DNA from: Tissierellia bacterium
Lineage (GTDB): Bacteria; Bacillota; Clostridia; Tissierellales; Tepidimicrobiaceae
Direction of reading: 5' to 3'
Assembly: GCA_012798935.1 (NCBI GenBank)
Contig: JAAZMG010000183.1
Location: 1 to 13,397 of the forward strand
Length of the DNA stretch: 13,397 bases
The notes under the pieces are model-generated. The model was not told the origin of the DNA, did no database searches, and saw nothing but the letters and a program-made list of their open reading frames with translations. This document shows, in pieces, positions 7,051 through 13,391 of this stretch. Position numbers and translations under genes: made by a program. Within the stretch, counting starts at the first letter, position 1. Each line of letters opens with the position of its first letter.

Positions 7051-7065
7051 GGAAGGCTACCTTCC
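7051..7065 (-). promoter_or_regulatory. Small hairpin in the sigma factor leader
   Basis: A perfect 6-bp inverted repeat with a 3-base loop (GGAAGG-N3-CCTTCC) lies 18 bases before the sigma factor start codon. In RNA it would be a stable small hairpin upstream of the ribosome binding site. Its role is unknown; it may only be leader structure or a protein-binding dyad. Confidence 0.4.
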
Positions 7066-7081
7066 ATATTCCCTAGGTAAT

Positions 7082-7087
7082 ATTATA
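7082..7087 (-). promoter_or_regulatory. Candidate -10 element for the sigma factor gene
   Basis: The minus strand has a perfect TATAAT about 49 bases before the sigma gene start codon, downstream of the metK terminator. At 17-bp spacing the -35 position reads TATATT, not a good match, so the promoter is either weak, activator-dependent or read by another sigma factor. Confidence 0.35.
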
Positions 7088-7109
7088 TTAACTTAAGAAT
7101 AGGAAATAT

Positions 7110-7147
7110 AAAAAAGCAGAGTTAGGAATTTTCCCTCTCTGCTTTTT
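7110..7147. terminator. Bidirectional intrinsic terminator after metK
   Basis: AAAAAGCAGAG (7111-7121) and CTCTGCTTTTT (7137-7147) form an 11-bp perfect stem with a 15-base loop. In the minus-strand RNA the stem is followed by a run of U, terminating metK transcription before the sigma factor gene; the plus strand also ends in U, so it can work both ways. Confidence 0.88.
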
Positions 7148-7221
7148 AAGGTTTTACAGTGATACTATTGATTTTATATTTTAAAATTGTATCCTTTCTG
7201 AAAGTCTAATGGGAATTAGCC

Positions 7222-8409
7222 TTATTTCCCTAATCCTTCTTTCCTCAATATATCCTTTTTGTCCGTTCTCTCCCAAGGTAAATCTAAATCCTTTCTACCA
7301 AAATGTCCATAGGCGGATGTTTGTTTGTAGATTGGTCGTTTTAGATCTAAATTCTTTATAATGGCTGCTGGTCTTAAATCAAAATGTTTTTCTACTAATT
7401 TTTCTATCTTTTCATCAGAAACTTTCCCAGTACCAAAGGTATCTATATATACAGACAATGGTCTAGCTACTCCAATAGCATAGGCTAAGCCTATTTCACA
7501 TTTATCTGCTAATCCAGCTGCTACTATATTTTTGGCTACATATCTAGCTGCATAACTAGCTGATCTATCTACCTTTGTTGGATCCTTTCCTGAAAAAGCT
7601 CCTCCTCCATGTCTTCCATAGCCACCATAGGTATCTACTATTATCTTTCTTCCAGTAAGTCCTGCATCTCCCATAGGACCTCCTACTACAAATCTGCCAG
7701 TTGGATTTACATAGTATTTAGTATTCTTATCTATCATTTCTTCAGAAACCACTGGTTTTATAACATATTCTTTTATATCTTTCTCTATTGTATCTAAATC
7801 CACATCTGGACTATGTTGGGTTGAAACCACTATATTTTCTATTCTAACAGGTTTTCCATCATGATATTCAATGGTAACCTGAGTTTTCCCATCAGGCCTT
7901 AAATATTCTAAGGTTCCATTTTTCCTTACCTCTGCTAATTTTCTAGATAATTCATGGGCTAAAGAAATAGGCATAGGCATTAATTCTTCTGTTTCATTAC
8001 AGGCTAGTCCAAACATCATCCCTTGGTCGCCTGCTCCAATTTTATCATATTCATCTTCCCCATTTGTTCTATGTTCTAATGCCTTATTTACACCAAGGGC
8101 TATATCTGGAGATTGCTCATTTATAGATGTAAGGATAGCACAGGTATCTGCGTCAAATCCATACTTTCCCCTAGTATATCCAATTTCCCTTACTGTCTTC
8201 CTAGCAACACTAGGTATATCTACATAACAATTAGTTGTGATTTCCCCTGCCACTAGCACTAATCCTGTTGTAACCATAGTTTCACAGGCCACCCTTGCTT
8301 CTGGATCTTTGGCTAATATTTCATCCAAAATAGCATCAGATATTGCATCACACACCTTGTCTGGATGACCTTCTGTAACCGATTCAGAAGTAAATAACCA
8401 TTTTTTCAT
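7222..8409 (-). CDS. metK: MetK, S-adenosylmethionine synthetase
   Basis: MetK makes S-adenosylmethionine from methionine and ATP, a cytoplasmic tetrameric housekeeping enzyme. The 395-residue product has every signature: GHPDK (14-18), GAGDQG (125-130, ATP-binding), and the P-loop-like GGGAFSGKDPTKVDRS (268-283), with three repeated domains of normal length. A longer reading frame opens 30 codons upstream inside the riboswitch region, but the ATG at 8407-8409 (MKKWLFTSESVTEGHPDK) has the AAGGAGGT ribosome binding site and the family N-terminus, so it is chosen. Expression is controlled by the S-box riboswitch and leader terminator upstream, giving feedback by the enzyme's own product. It is monocistronic, bounded by its own promoter and terminator. 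Confidence 0.97.
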   Translation of the reverse strand: MKKWLFTSESVTEGHPDKVCDAISDAILDEILAKDPEARVACETMVTTGLVLVAGEITTNCYVDIPSVARKTVREIGYTRGKYGFDADTCAILTSINEQSPDIALGVNKALEHRTNGEDEYDKIGAGDQGMMFGLACNETEELMPMPISLAHELSRKLAEVRKNGTLEYLRPDGKTQVTIEYHDGKPVRIENIVVSTQHSPDVDLDTIEKDIKEYVIKPVVSEEMIDKNTKYYVNPTGRFVVGGPMGDAGLTGRKIIVDTYGGYGRHGGGAFSGKDPTKVDRSASYAARYVAKNIVAAGLADKCEIGLAYAIGVARPLSVYIDTFGTGKVSDEKIEKLVEKHFDLRPAAIIKNLDLKRPIYKQTSAYGHFGRKDLDLPWERTDKKDILRKEGLGK

Positions 8410-8456
8410 TAAAAAGACCTCCTTAAATTTGTATATCCATTGCTTTATAGGACAAT

Positions 8457-8487
8457 AAAAAATGCCTATCCTAAAAGGAAAAGGCAA
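8457..8487 (-). terminator. Leader terminator of the metK S-box riboswitch
   Basis: Minus-strand RNA folds as TGCCT with AGGCA (8482-8486 and 8463-8467) and an inner TCCT/AGGA stem, followed by six U residues (8457-8462). It lies between the aptamer and the metK ribosome binding site and is the expression platform: formed when SAM is bound, stopping transcription. Confidence 0.85.
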
Positions 8488-8498
8488 TATACAGCTCA

Positions 8499-8599
8499 CC
8501 TCATCTTTCAGAATATATATTCTGTGGGATTTAGCACCTTAATATCCAATAGGTTGCCGGGTTTCATAGGGCCCATTCCCTCCACCACTCTTGATAAGG
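8499..8599 (-). ncRNA. S-box (SAM-I) riboswitch aptamer
   Basis: The minus strand carries the hallmark S-box blocks in order: TTATCAAGAG with GGTGGAGGGA, then GGGCCCTATGAAACCCGGCA with ACC, then AAGGTGCTAAATCC, then GAAAGATGAGG. The closing stem P1 pairs CCTTATC (8593-8599) with GATGAGG (8499-8505), seven pairs including one G-U. It senses S-adenosylmethionine and controls metK just downstream. One extra feature: CTTGATA-CCT-TATCAAG (8590-8606) could fold as a 7-bp hairpin that competes with P1. Confidence 0.96.
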
Positions 8600-8628
8600 T
8601 ATCAAGATTTCTATATTAATTTAATTTT

Positions 8629-8657
8629 ATATTAACATAGTGAAATAAATAAGTCAA
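8629..8657 (-). promoter_or_regulatory. Sigma-A promoter of metK
   Basis: TTGACT (8652-8657), 17 bases, TAATAT (8629-8634), with TG one base before the -10 (extended -10). The predicted start near 8622 precedes the riboswitch aptamer by about 20 nt, consistent with an S-box leader. Confidence 0.8.
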
Positions 8658-8690
8658 ACCTTCAGCACAATTACCAGCAAATGAATTCCC

Positions 8691-8715
8691 GGACAAGTTA
8701 ACCGTCCCCTTGTCC
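8691..8715. repeat. REP-like hairpin repeat, copy 1
   Basis: GGACAAG and CTTGTCC form a 7-bp stem around a loop reading TTAACCGTCCC. A nearly identical copy (one C fewer) occurs at 13255-13278, 4.5 kb away. The element starts three bases after the stop codon of the minus-strand exporter gene; no U-run follows, so it is not a clean terminator here. From memory, GGGGACGG-core hairpins of this kind recur in clostridial genomes, possibly spread by RAYT-type transposases. Confidence 0.75.
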
Positions 8716-8718
8716 AAG

Positions 8719-9189
8719 TTAAAATCCAAAAACCTGATAGCTTATGGTAGATACTATTAACCCAGCAATAAACACTCCAGATAAAATCACAAAGAGGGAA
8801 CTTTTATAGTCTAGTTTTAATAAGGAGGCAGCTATACATCCGGTCCAAGCCCCAGTAGTTGGTATGGGGATGGCTACTAATATAAATAAACCTAATAGGC
8901 TATATTTTTTTATAGTAGATCTAGTCCTCTTCAAAGTTCTTTCCTTTACCCATCCAATAGTCTTAGAAAAAATAATTGTTTTTTCTAAATAATTCATAAC
9001 TGGCACCAATATTTTTAGTAAAATGGGTACAATGGCCATATTCCCTAATATGCTAATAATGGTACTGTGAATTGGACTAAGTCCTAAGGAGATTCCTAAA
9101 GGTATAGCCCCTCTAAGTTCGGATATAGGCATAGCAGCTACCATCATAACTAGTATTTCATTTTTAAGTTCTTCTATTAACTCCCACAT
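8719..9189 (-). CDS. Small multidrug export family membrane protein (COG2426/PF06695)
   Basis: A 156-residue integral membrane protein with about four hydrophobic segments (near 12-36, 43-64, 97-125, 132-153). The family signatures SELRGAIP (23-30) and PIPTTGAWTG (108-117) are both present; such SELRG and P-x-PxTGAW blocks define the family often annotated as small multi-drug export protein. The drug export name rests on old annotation; the true substrate is unknown. The loop between the halves is strongly basic (WVKERTLKRTRSTIKK), presumably cytoplasmic. The ATG at 9187-9189 has AGGGG nine bases upstream. It has its own promoter and ends directly at a REP-like hairpin. Confidence 0.85.
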   Translation of the reverse strand: MWELIEELKNEILVMMVAAMPISELRGAIPLGISLGLSPIHSTIISILGNMAIVPILLKILVPVMNYLEKTIIFSKTIGWVKERTLKRTRSTIKKYSLLGLFILVAIPIPTTGAWTGCIAASLLKLDYKSSLFVILSGVFIAGLIVSTISYQVFGF

Positions 9190-9221
9190 AAAGATGTCCC
9201 CTTTTTCATATATTTAATTAT

Positions 9222-9250
9222 ATTGTAATGACTAATTTAATAATTGTCCA
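9222..9250 (-). promoter_or_regulatory. Sigma-A promoter of the small export protein gene
   Basis: TGGACA (9245-9250), 17 bases, TACAAT (9222-9227), each element one mismatch from consensus. It lies about 33 bp before the start codon. The stretch from here to the tRNA promoter shows no gene. Confidence 0.6.
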
Positions 9251-9406
9251 CTCTAAAAAGTTCATTCTATTTAATAAATAGATAAGACTTAAATCCTGTT
9301 TTATTATCCTAACACTTAATTCATAGATATAGTAAGTATTAGTTAGATATGTCGACTTATTTAACTATAATGTTCTATATTTGTGTATTTTGCTATTTTT
9401 CATCTC

Positions 9407-9435
9407 TTGCACTTATGCTTACTTTCCCCTATACT
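9407..9435 (+). promoter_or_regulatory. Promoter of tRNA-Pro
   Basis: TTGCAC (9407-9412), 17 bases, TATACT (9430-9435). The -10 is one base from consensus, the -35 only half matches. The predicted start lies about 10 bases before the mature tRNA. Confidence 0.5.
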
Positions 9436-9453
9436 ATAAGAGTCGGCAGTTAC

Positions 9454-9530
9454 CGGGGTGTGGCGCAGTTTGGTAGCGCACGTGGTTTGGGACCATGGGG
9501 CCGGGGGTTCGAATCCCTCCACCCCGACCA
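9454..9530 (+). tRNA. tRNA-Pro (anticodon UGG)
   Basis: A complete 77-nt cloverleaf: acceptor stem CGGGGTG (9454-9460) with CACCCCG (9520-9526), D-arm with TGGTAGC, anticodon stem CGTGG/CCATG with loop TTTGGGA giving anticodon TGG (9488-9490), and T-arm with GGTTCGAATCC. The 3' CCA is encoded. It stands alone with its own promoter and terminator. Confidence 0.97.
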
Positions 9531-9531
9531 T

Positions 9532-9568
9532 AAAGAAGGATTGAATTAATTCAATCCTTCTTTTATTT
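9532..9568 (+). terminator. Intrinsic terminator after tRNA-Pro
   Basis: A perfect 32-bp palindrome (9532-9563; arms AAAGAAGGATTGAA and its complement around TTAA) followed by TATTTT. It begins two bases after the tRNA CCA end, an unusually tight and strong terminator. Confidence 0.93.
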
Positions 9569-9570
9569 TG

Positions 9571-9614
9571 TGTAATACAATTGTCCTCATATTGTAATAC
9601 AATTGTAACCATAT
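9571..9614. repeat. Two 22-bp tandem repeats, operator-like
   Basis: Two adjacent 22-bp units (9571-9592 and 9593-9614) share TGTAATACAATTGT and CATAT and differ only at three central bases. Each contains the dyad TTGTA-A-TACAA or part of it and the palindrome ACAATTGT. The array ends at the -35 element of the ttcA promoter, so it probably binds a regulator about two helical turns apart. The regulator is not identifiable here. Confidence 0.6.
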
Positions 9615-9642
9615 TGATATATTCAAACTATATAATTATATT
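9614..9642 (+). promoter_or_regulatory. Candidate sigma-A promoter for ttcA and the glycosidase gene
   Basis: TTGATA (9614-9619), 17 bases, TATATT (9637-9642), each one mismatch from consensus. A perfect TATAAT at 9631-9636 is an alternative -10 but has no matching -35. It abuts the 22-bp tandem repeats. Confidence 0.55.
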
Positions 9643-9689
9643 ATGGCCATCCCATTAAAAAGTGGATTTGCTGCAGAAAGGTTGGTTTC

Positions 9690-10400
9690 GTGAAAAAGAT
9701 ACTAGGTTTAATGAGAAGATGCATCCAAGATTTTGATATGATACAAGATAATGATAAAATAGGGGTTGGACTATCTGGTGGTAAAGATAGTATGGTACTT
9801 TTATACGCTTTAAGGCTATACCAAAATTTTAGCCCAGAAAAATTTGAACTAGAAGCTTTTACTATAGATCTAGGATTTGAGGGATTTGATATTAAAACCA
9901 TTGAAGAATATTGTAATAGTATAGATGTACCTTTCAATGTTAAAAAGACCAATATAAAAGATGTGGTTTTTAATATTAGAAAAGAAAAAAACCCTTGCTC
10001 CCTTTGTGCCAACATGAGAAGAGGTGCCATCCACAACAGTTTAAAGGAAAAAAGCTTTAATAAACTAGCCCTAGGCCACCATGGAGATGATGCTATAGAA
10101 ACCCTTTTTCTAACCATGTTCTATGAAGGTAGAATCAAAACCTTATCCCCTAAATCGTTTTTAACAAGAAAAAAGCTATATGTAATAAGACCTGCTCTGT
10201 ACCTTTCTGAAAAGGATATAGAACAAACTATAATTAAATTTCAAATCCCTATTGTTGAAAATCCTTGCTATGTGGACAAAAAAACTAAAAGAGAAGAAAT
10301 CCATAAACTTTTAGAGAATATCTATGAGGAAATACCAGGGTCCAGGGATAAGATCTTTACAGCTATAAAGAATAAAGAAGAATACAACTTGTGGTTTTAG
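9690..10400 (+). CDS. ttcA: TtcA-family tRNA 2-thiocytidine biosynthesis protein
   Basis: A 236-residue PP-loop ATPase of the TtcA/TtuA group, which thiolates a tRNA base (cytidine 32 in Escherichia coli TtcA) using ATP and an iron-sulfur cluster. Visible features: PP-loop SGGKDS (29-34), cysteine pair C103-x2-C106 in CSLCANMRR, the GHHGDDAIETL motif (129-139), and a third cysteine C193 in NPC; these three cysteines match the cluster ligands of TtcA. It is shorter than the roughly 310-residue E. coli enzyme but similar to the short Firmicute members. The start is taken as GTG at 9690-9692 behind GAAAGG; no in-frame ATG lies upstream, and an ATG at 9711 has no good site. It is 19 bp before the glycosidase gene and probably cotranscribed. 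The precise tRNA target is inferred. Confidence 0.85.
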   Translation: MKKILGLMRRCIQDFDMIQDNDKIGVGLSGGKDSMVLLYALRLYQNFSPEKFELEAFTIDLGFEGFDIKTIEEYCNSIDVPFNVKKTNIKDVVFNIRKEKNPCSLCANMRRGAIHNSLKEKSFNKLALGHHGDDAIETLFLTMFYEGRIKTLSPKSFLTRKKLYVIRPALYLSEKDIEQTIIKFQIPIVENPCYVDKKTKREEIHKLLENIYEEIPGSRDKIFTAIKNKEEYNLWF

Positions 10401-10419
10401 TTAAGGAAGGATGATACTA

Positions 10420-13245
10420 ATGAATAAGTCATTTAAAAAGTTTTTCATTTATTTACTAATTTTAGGTACAATTTTCACTTCCACAGTACCAGCCTTTGCT
10501 GCCAGCAATATGCCCTATATCATACACGAGACAAAGGAATCACAATACTTAGGATCTGGAATTTTATATGAAAATATAAAGAAATTTACCTCTAGAGGCT
10601 GGTGGAATATCAATTTAGTTAGAGTTGATTTAACAGATGAATACGCAGAAATAAAAGGATTAATGAGTAGTAGTGGTCTCTCAAATAGGAATAGTGTAAG
10701 CAAATTGGTAACGGATAATAAGGCCGTAGCAGGAGTTAATGGAGATTTTTTTAATTACAATCCAATACCTCATCCTATGGGAACATTTATTGAAGATGGA
10801 CAAATTATATCATCTCCAATTGAAAGGGCCTATGCTCTTCCTACTTTTTACTTGAACAATGATAAAAAAGCAGATATAGCATTTTTCGATAGAAATATGA
10901 ATATAACCTCCTTAAATTCTGGAAAATCTGTACCAATTAGTTTAATCAATAAAGCAGCAGATTTCAATATGGTTACTTTGTTGAATAAGCGTTGGGGAGC
11001 CAAATCCTTCGGGAATAGATTCCACAAAGATGTGGTTGAAATGGTGGTTATTGATAATGTAGTTAAGGAGATAAGAATAGGAAAAGAACCTATAGCTATT
11101 CCAGATAACGGATACATAATAACTGTTAGAGGAGACAGAAAAGAACCTTTACTTGACAATTTTAATGTGGGAGATGAAGTTAAACTAAATATAGGGACAA
11201 CCCCTAATTTAGAAGATATTAAATTTGCTATTGGCGGAGGAAGTATAATACTTAAAGATGGTGTTGTTACAAATACCAATATAAATATAAAAGGAGACCA
11301 GCCAAGAACAGGAATTGGTATAACAAAAGATGGCAATGAACTTATAATAGCTACTATTGATGGTAGACATACTTCCTATAAAGGAGTAAGCCAGGAGATG
11401 TTTGGAGCAATCCTTAAGGATTTAGGGGCATATAATGCTATAAACCTTGATGGTGGTGGCTCCACAACTATGGCAATTAAACCTGTAGATGAGCAGGTGT
11501 CTAAAGTTGTTAATAGACCTTCTGATGGAGGTCAACGATTGGTTCCTAATGGAGTAGGAGTATTTTCCAATGCTCCTAAGGGTGAACTATCCTATATAAC
11601 AGTTAGTACAGATGATAAAAAGATGTTTCCCAATACTTCAAGAAAATTTAAAATCAAAGGATTTGACCAATATCATAATCCTATAGAAGTAGATCAAAGT
11701 AAAGCTACCTATACTTTTGAAGGTATAGAAGGAGAGATGACCCTAAATACCTTAAAAGCAAAGTCCTCTGGAAAGGCTACTATAACTGCTAACTATGAAG
11801 GTTTAACTTCTACTATTGATATAAGGGTTTTAGGTGAAGTTAAAGATATTGCCCTTCCAGTTGATAAATTTAATCTTAATATTAATAGCCAAAAAGATAT
11901 TGGTATATTAAATGGTAAAGATAAAGATGGATTTGCAGCAAAGATATATCCAGAAGATGTAGAATGGACTGTTGTTAACGATATAGGCTATGTTGAAAAT
12001 GGAGTATTTTACAGTAAAGAAAAATCAGGCTCTGGAGCAATAACTGGCCGAATTGGGGAAGGTGTAAAAAGTATTCTTGTGTCTATTGGAACCAATGATA
12101 CTATAATAGAAAACTTCGAAAATCTAGAAAACTTTAAATCCACCTCCTATCCTGAATATGTAAAACACTCTATTGGAATAAGTCCTATATCTAAACAAGG
12201 TAAAAATAGTATAAGCCTTAAATATGATTTTTCCCAAGGAGATAAAACTAGAGCTGCCTACTTAAATCTTACTCCTCAAGGTAAAAATGGCCTTGATTTA
12301 GGACAAGCTACTAAATTAGGACTTTGGGTTAAAGGAGATGGCAAAGGTAGTTGGTTAAGAGGTAGTATTAAAGATAAAAATGGTAATGAACATACTATAG
12401 ATTTTGTAAAATCTTTAAATTCTACAGATTGGCAATATACTCAAGCTAATATACCATCTAATGTAGCCTATCCAATTACTTTAGAAAGAATTTATATAGT
12501 TGAAACGGATAGCTCTAAAAAACATTCTGGTGAAATTCTATTAGATGGTTTAACGGGAACCTATCCTGCAGCTTATGATAAGGTAGAAGTTCCAACACCA
12601 AGTAAATTCAAAGATGAAAGAAATATTAAATCCAATAAAGAAGATAATGGTTTTTCTTTCATAGTTACTAAAGCACCAAGTAATTTGGATGAATTAGCAG
12701 GATATAATGCAAGTAGCAAAATACAAAGTAAAGCAAATCAACATAATGTAGCCTTGTTCATGGGAGGAACTAGTCCTAAATTTAGGGAAGGTATTAAAAC
12801 TGAAAAAATTTTAAATACAGGGACAAACTATGTTAAAACTAAATATAAGAATGTATTATTTATAGATGCAAATAGTTCTAAAGGTGGAATTAGACCAACT
12901 AATCCTGACCAATGGAGATGGTTAAAGCATGATTTATCTACTTCAGAGGAAGAACATATAGTACTTATTCTCCCTACTCCAATCTTTGGAAGTGGAGGAT
13001 TTACAGATGTGTTAGAAGCGGAACTATTACATGATGTGTTAGTTGAAATAAGTGAAAGTGGTAAAAATATATGGGTAGTCCACGGAGGCAATAGCACCAA
13101 AACTGATTTAAAAGATGGAATTAGATACATCCAGTATAATAATAGCAATATAACTGCTAAAGAGCAGATAGCCAATATAAATGCAGTAGAGTTTATAGTT
13201 AATGGAAGCAATATAACCTATCAAATAAACCCAATGTTTAAATAG
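10420..13245 (+). CDS. Secreted phosphodiester glycosidase (NAGPA family) with Ig-like, CBM-like and degenerate phosphoesterase-like domains
   Basis: A 941-residue exported protein. Residues 1-27 are a Sec signal peptide (KK start, hydrophobic core, cleavage after AFA). The NAGPA domain (about 60-385; PF09992) has NGDFF (107-111), IDGRH (313-317), NLDGGGS (342-348) and VPNGVGVF (375-382), the family signature of enzymes removing sugar phosphodiesters from glycans or wall polymers. Two beta-rich bacterial Ig-like stretches follow (about 390-471 and 478-560), then a CBM-like jelly-roll region (about 562-716; LGLWVKGDGKGSWLRG). The C-terminus (about 745-941) resembles a calcineurin-like phosphoesterase with its metal ligands lost. 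The start is the ATG at 10420, nine bases after AAGGAAGG; the ATG at 10411 touches that site and is too close. The natural substrate is unknown. It ends at a strong terminator. Confidence 0.88.
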   Translation: MNKSFKKFFIYLLILGTIFTSTVPAFAASNMPYIIHETKESQYLGSGILYENIKKFTSRGWWNINLVRVDLTDEYAEIKGLMSSSGLSNRNSVSKLVTDNKAVAGVNGDFFNYNPIPHPMGTFIEDGQIISSPIERAYALPTFYLNNDKKADIAFFDRNMNITSLNSGKSVPISLINKAADFNMVTLLNKRWGAKSFGNRFHKDVVEMVVIDNVVKEIRIGKEPIAIPDNGYIITVRGDRKEPLLDNFNVGDEVKLNIGTTPNLEDIKFAIGGGSIILKDGVVTNTNINIKGDQPRTGIGITKDGNELIIATIDGRHTSYKGVSQEMFGAILKDLGAYNAINLDGGGSTTMAIKPVDEQVSKVVNRPSDGGQRLVPNGVGVFSNAPKGELSYITVSTDDKKMFPNTSRKFKIKGFDQYHNPIEVDQSKATYTFEGIEGEMTLNTLKAKSSGKATITANYEGLTSTIDIRVLGEVKDIALPVDKFNLNINSQKDIGILNGKDKDGFAAKIYPEDVEWTVVNDIGYVENGVFYSKEKSGSGAITGRIGEGVKSILVSIGTNDTIIENFENLENFKSTSYPEYVKHSIGISPISKQGKNSISLKYDFSQGDKTRAAYLNLTPQGKNGLDLGQATKLGLWVKGDGKGSWLRGSIKDKNGNEHTIDFVKSLNSTDWQYTQANIPSNVAYPITLERIYIVETDSSKKHSGEILLDGLTGTYPAAYDKVEVPTPSKFKDERNIKSNKEDNGFSFIVTKAPSNLDELAGYNASSKIQSKANQHNVALFMGGTSPKFREGIKTEKILNTGTNYVKTKYKNVLFIDANSSKGGIRPTNPDQWRWLKHDLSTSEEEHIVLILPTPIFGSGGFTDVLEAELLHDVLVEISESGKNIWVVHGGNSTKTDLKDGIRYIQYNNSNITAKEQIANINAVEFIVNGSNITYQINPMFK

Positions 13246-13249
13246 CAAA

Positions 13250-13283
13250 AACCCGGACAAGTTAACCGTCCCTTGTCCGGGTT
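13250..13283. terminator. Bidirectional terminator built on the REP-like repeat
   Basis: AACCCGGACAAG (13250-13261) and CTTGTCCGGGTT (13272-13283) form a perfect 12-bp stem with a 10-base loop. The plus strand continues TATATTTTT, the minus strand TTTTTG. It terminates the glycosidase gene, whose stop is four bases before, and would also end the converging small gene on the minus strand. Confidence 0.9.
13255..13278. repeat. REP-like hairpin repeat, copy 2
   Basis: Same core as copy 1 at 8691-8715 (GGACAAG, loop TTAACCGTCC, CTTGTCC), one C shorter. Here the flanks AACCC and GGGTT extend the stem, so the element serves as a terminator. Both copies sit within five bases or so after a stop codon, but in opposite orientation relative to the gene they follow. 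Confidence 0.75.
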
Positions 13284-13359
13284 ATATTTTTAATATAAAT
13301 CCTACGGTAAATATTGTAAGTATAATAGCGATAAAAGTATATATACCTCGTCTTCTCAA
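13282..13359 (-). CDS. Possible 25-residue membrane peptide (TTG start)
   Basis: A 25-codon frame on the minus strand begins with TTG at 13357-13359 behind an excellent ribosome binding site, AAGGAGGAATTATA, and ends with TAA at 13282-13284. The product starts MRRRG and continues as one hydrophobic helix (IYTFIAIILTIFTVGFI) ending LKI, so an N-in single-pass membrane peptide is predicted. Its stop codon abuts the bidirectional terminator, and a TATAAT lies just upstream at 13386-13391, so it has all parts of a gene. It is not recognised as any known family; no function is assigned. The main risk is that this is a chance short frame. Confidence 0.55.
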   Translation of the reverse strand: MRRRGIYTFIAIILTIFTVGFILKI

Positions 13360-13385
13360 TATAATTCCTCCTTCAGCTTTTTATT

Positions 13386-13391
13386 ATTATA
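13386..13391 (-). promoter_or_regulatory. Candidate -10 element for the small membrane peptide gene
   Basis: The minus strand has a perfect TATAAT about 27 bases before the TTG start codon. The matching -35 would fall outside the window, so the promoter cannot be confirmed here. Confidence 0.4.

Noticed and set aside
8410..8499. N-terminal extension of metK by 30 codons
   Set aside because: The extension reads through the riboswitch terminator, has no ribosome binding site and does not resemble MetK; the ATG at 8409 fits the family.
9349..9549. Plus-strand 66-codon frame containing GVAQFGSARGLGPWGRGFES
   Set aside because: A translation through the same tRNA gene, with no ribosome binding site; another familiar tRNA artefact.
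9400..9612. Minus-strand 70-codon frame containing VGVEGFEPPAPWSQTT
   Set aside because: It is antisense to tRNA-Pro; this peptide string is a well-known spurious translation of tRNA genes.
9643..9693. 16-codon frame (MAIPLKSGFAAERLVS) whose TGA overlaps the ttcA GTG start
   Set aside because: It has no ribosome binding site and its ATG falls at or before the predicted transcription start, so a leader peptide is unlikely.
9641..10117. Minus-strand 158-codon open frame opposite ttcA
   Set aside because: Shadow of the conserved PP-loop gene; no independent start signal.
10848..11336. Minus-strand 162-codon open frame inside the glycosidase gene
   Set aside because: No ribosome binding site, low-complexity hydrophobic composition and full overlap with a strong coding gene; a shadow frame.
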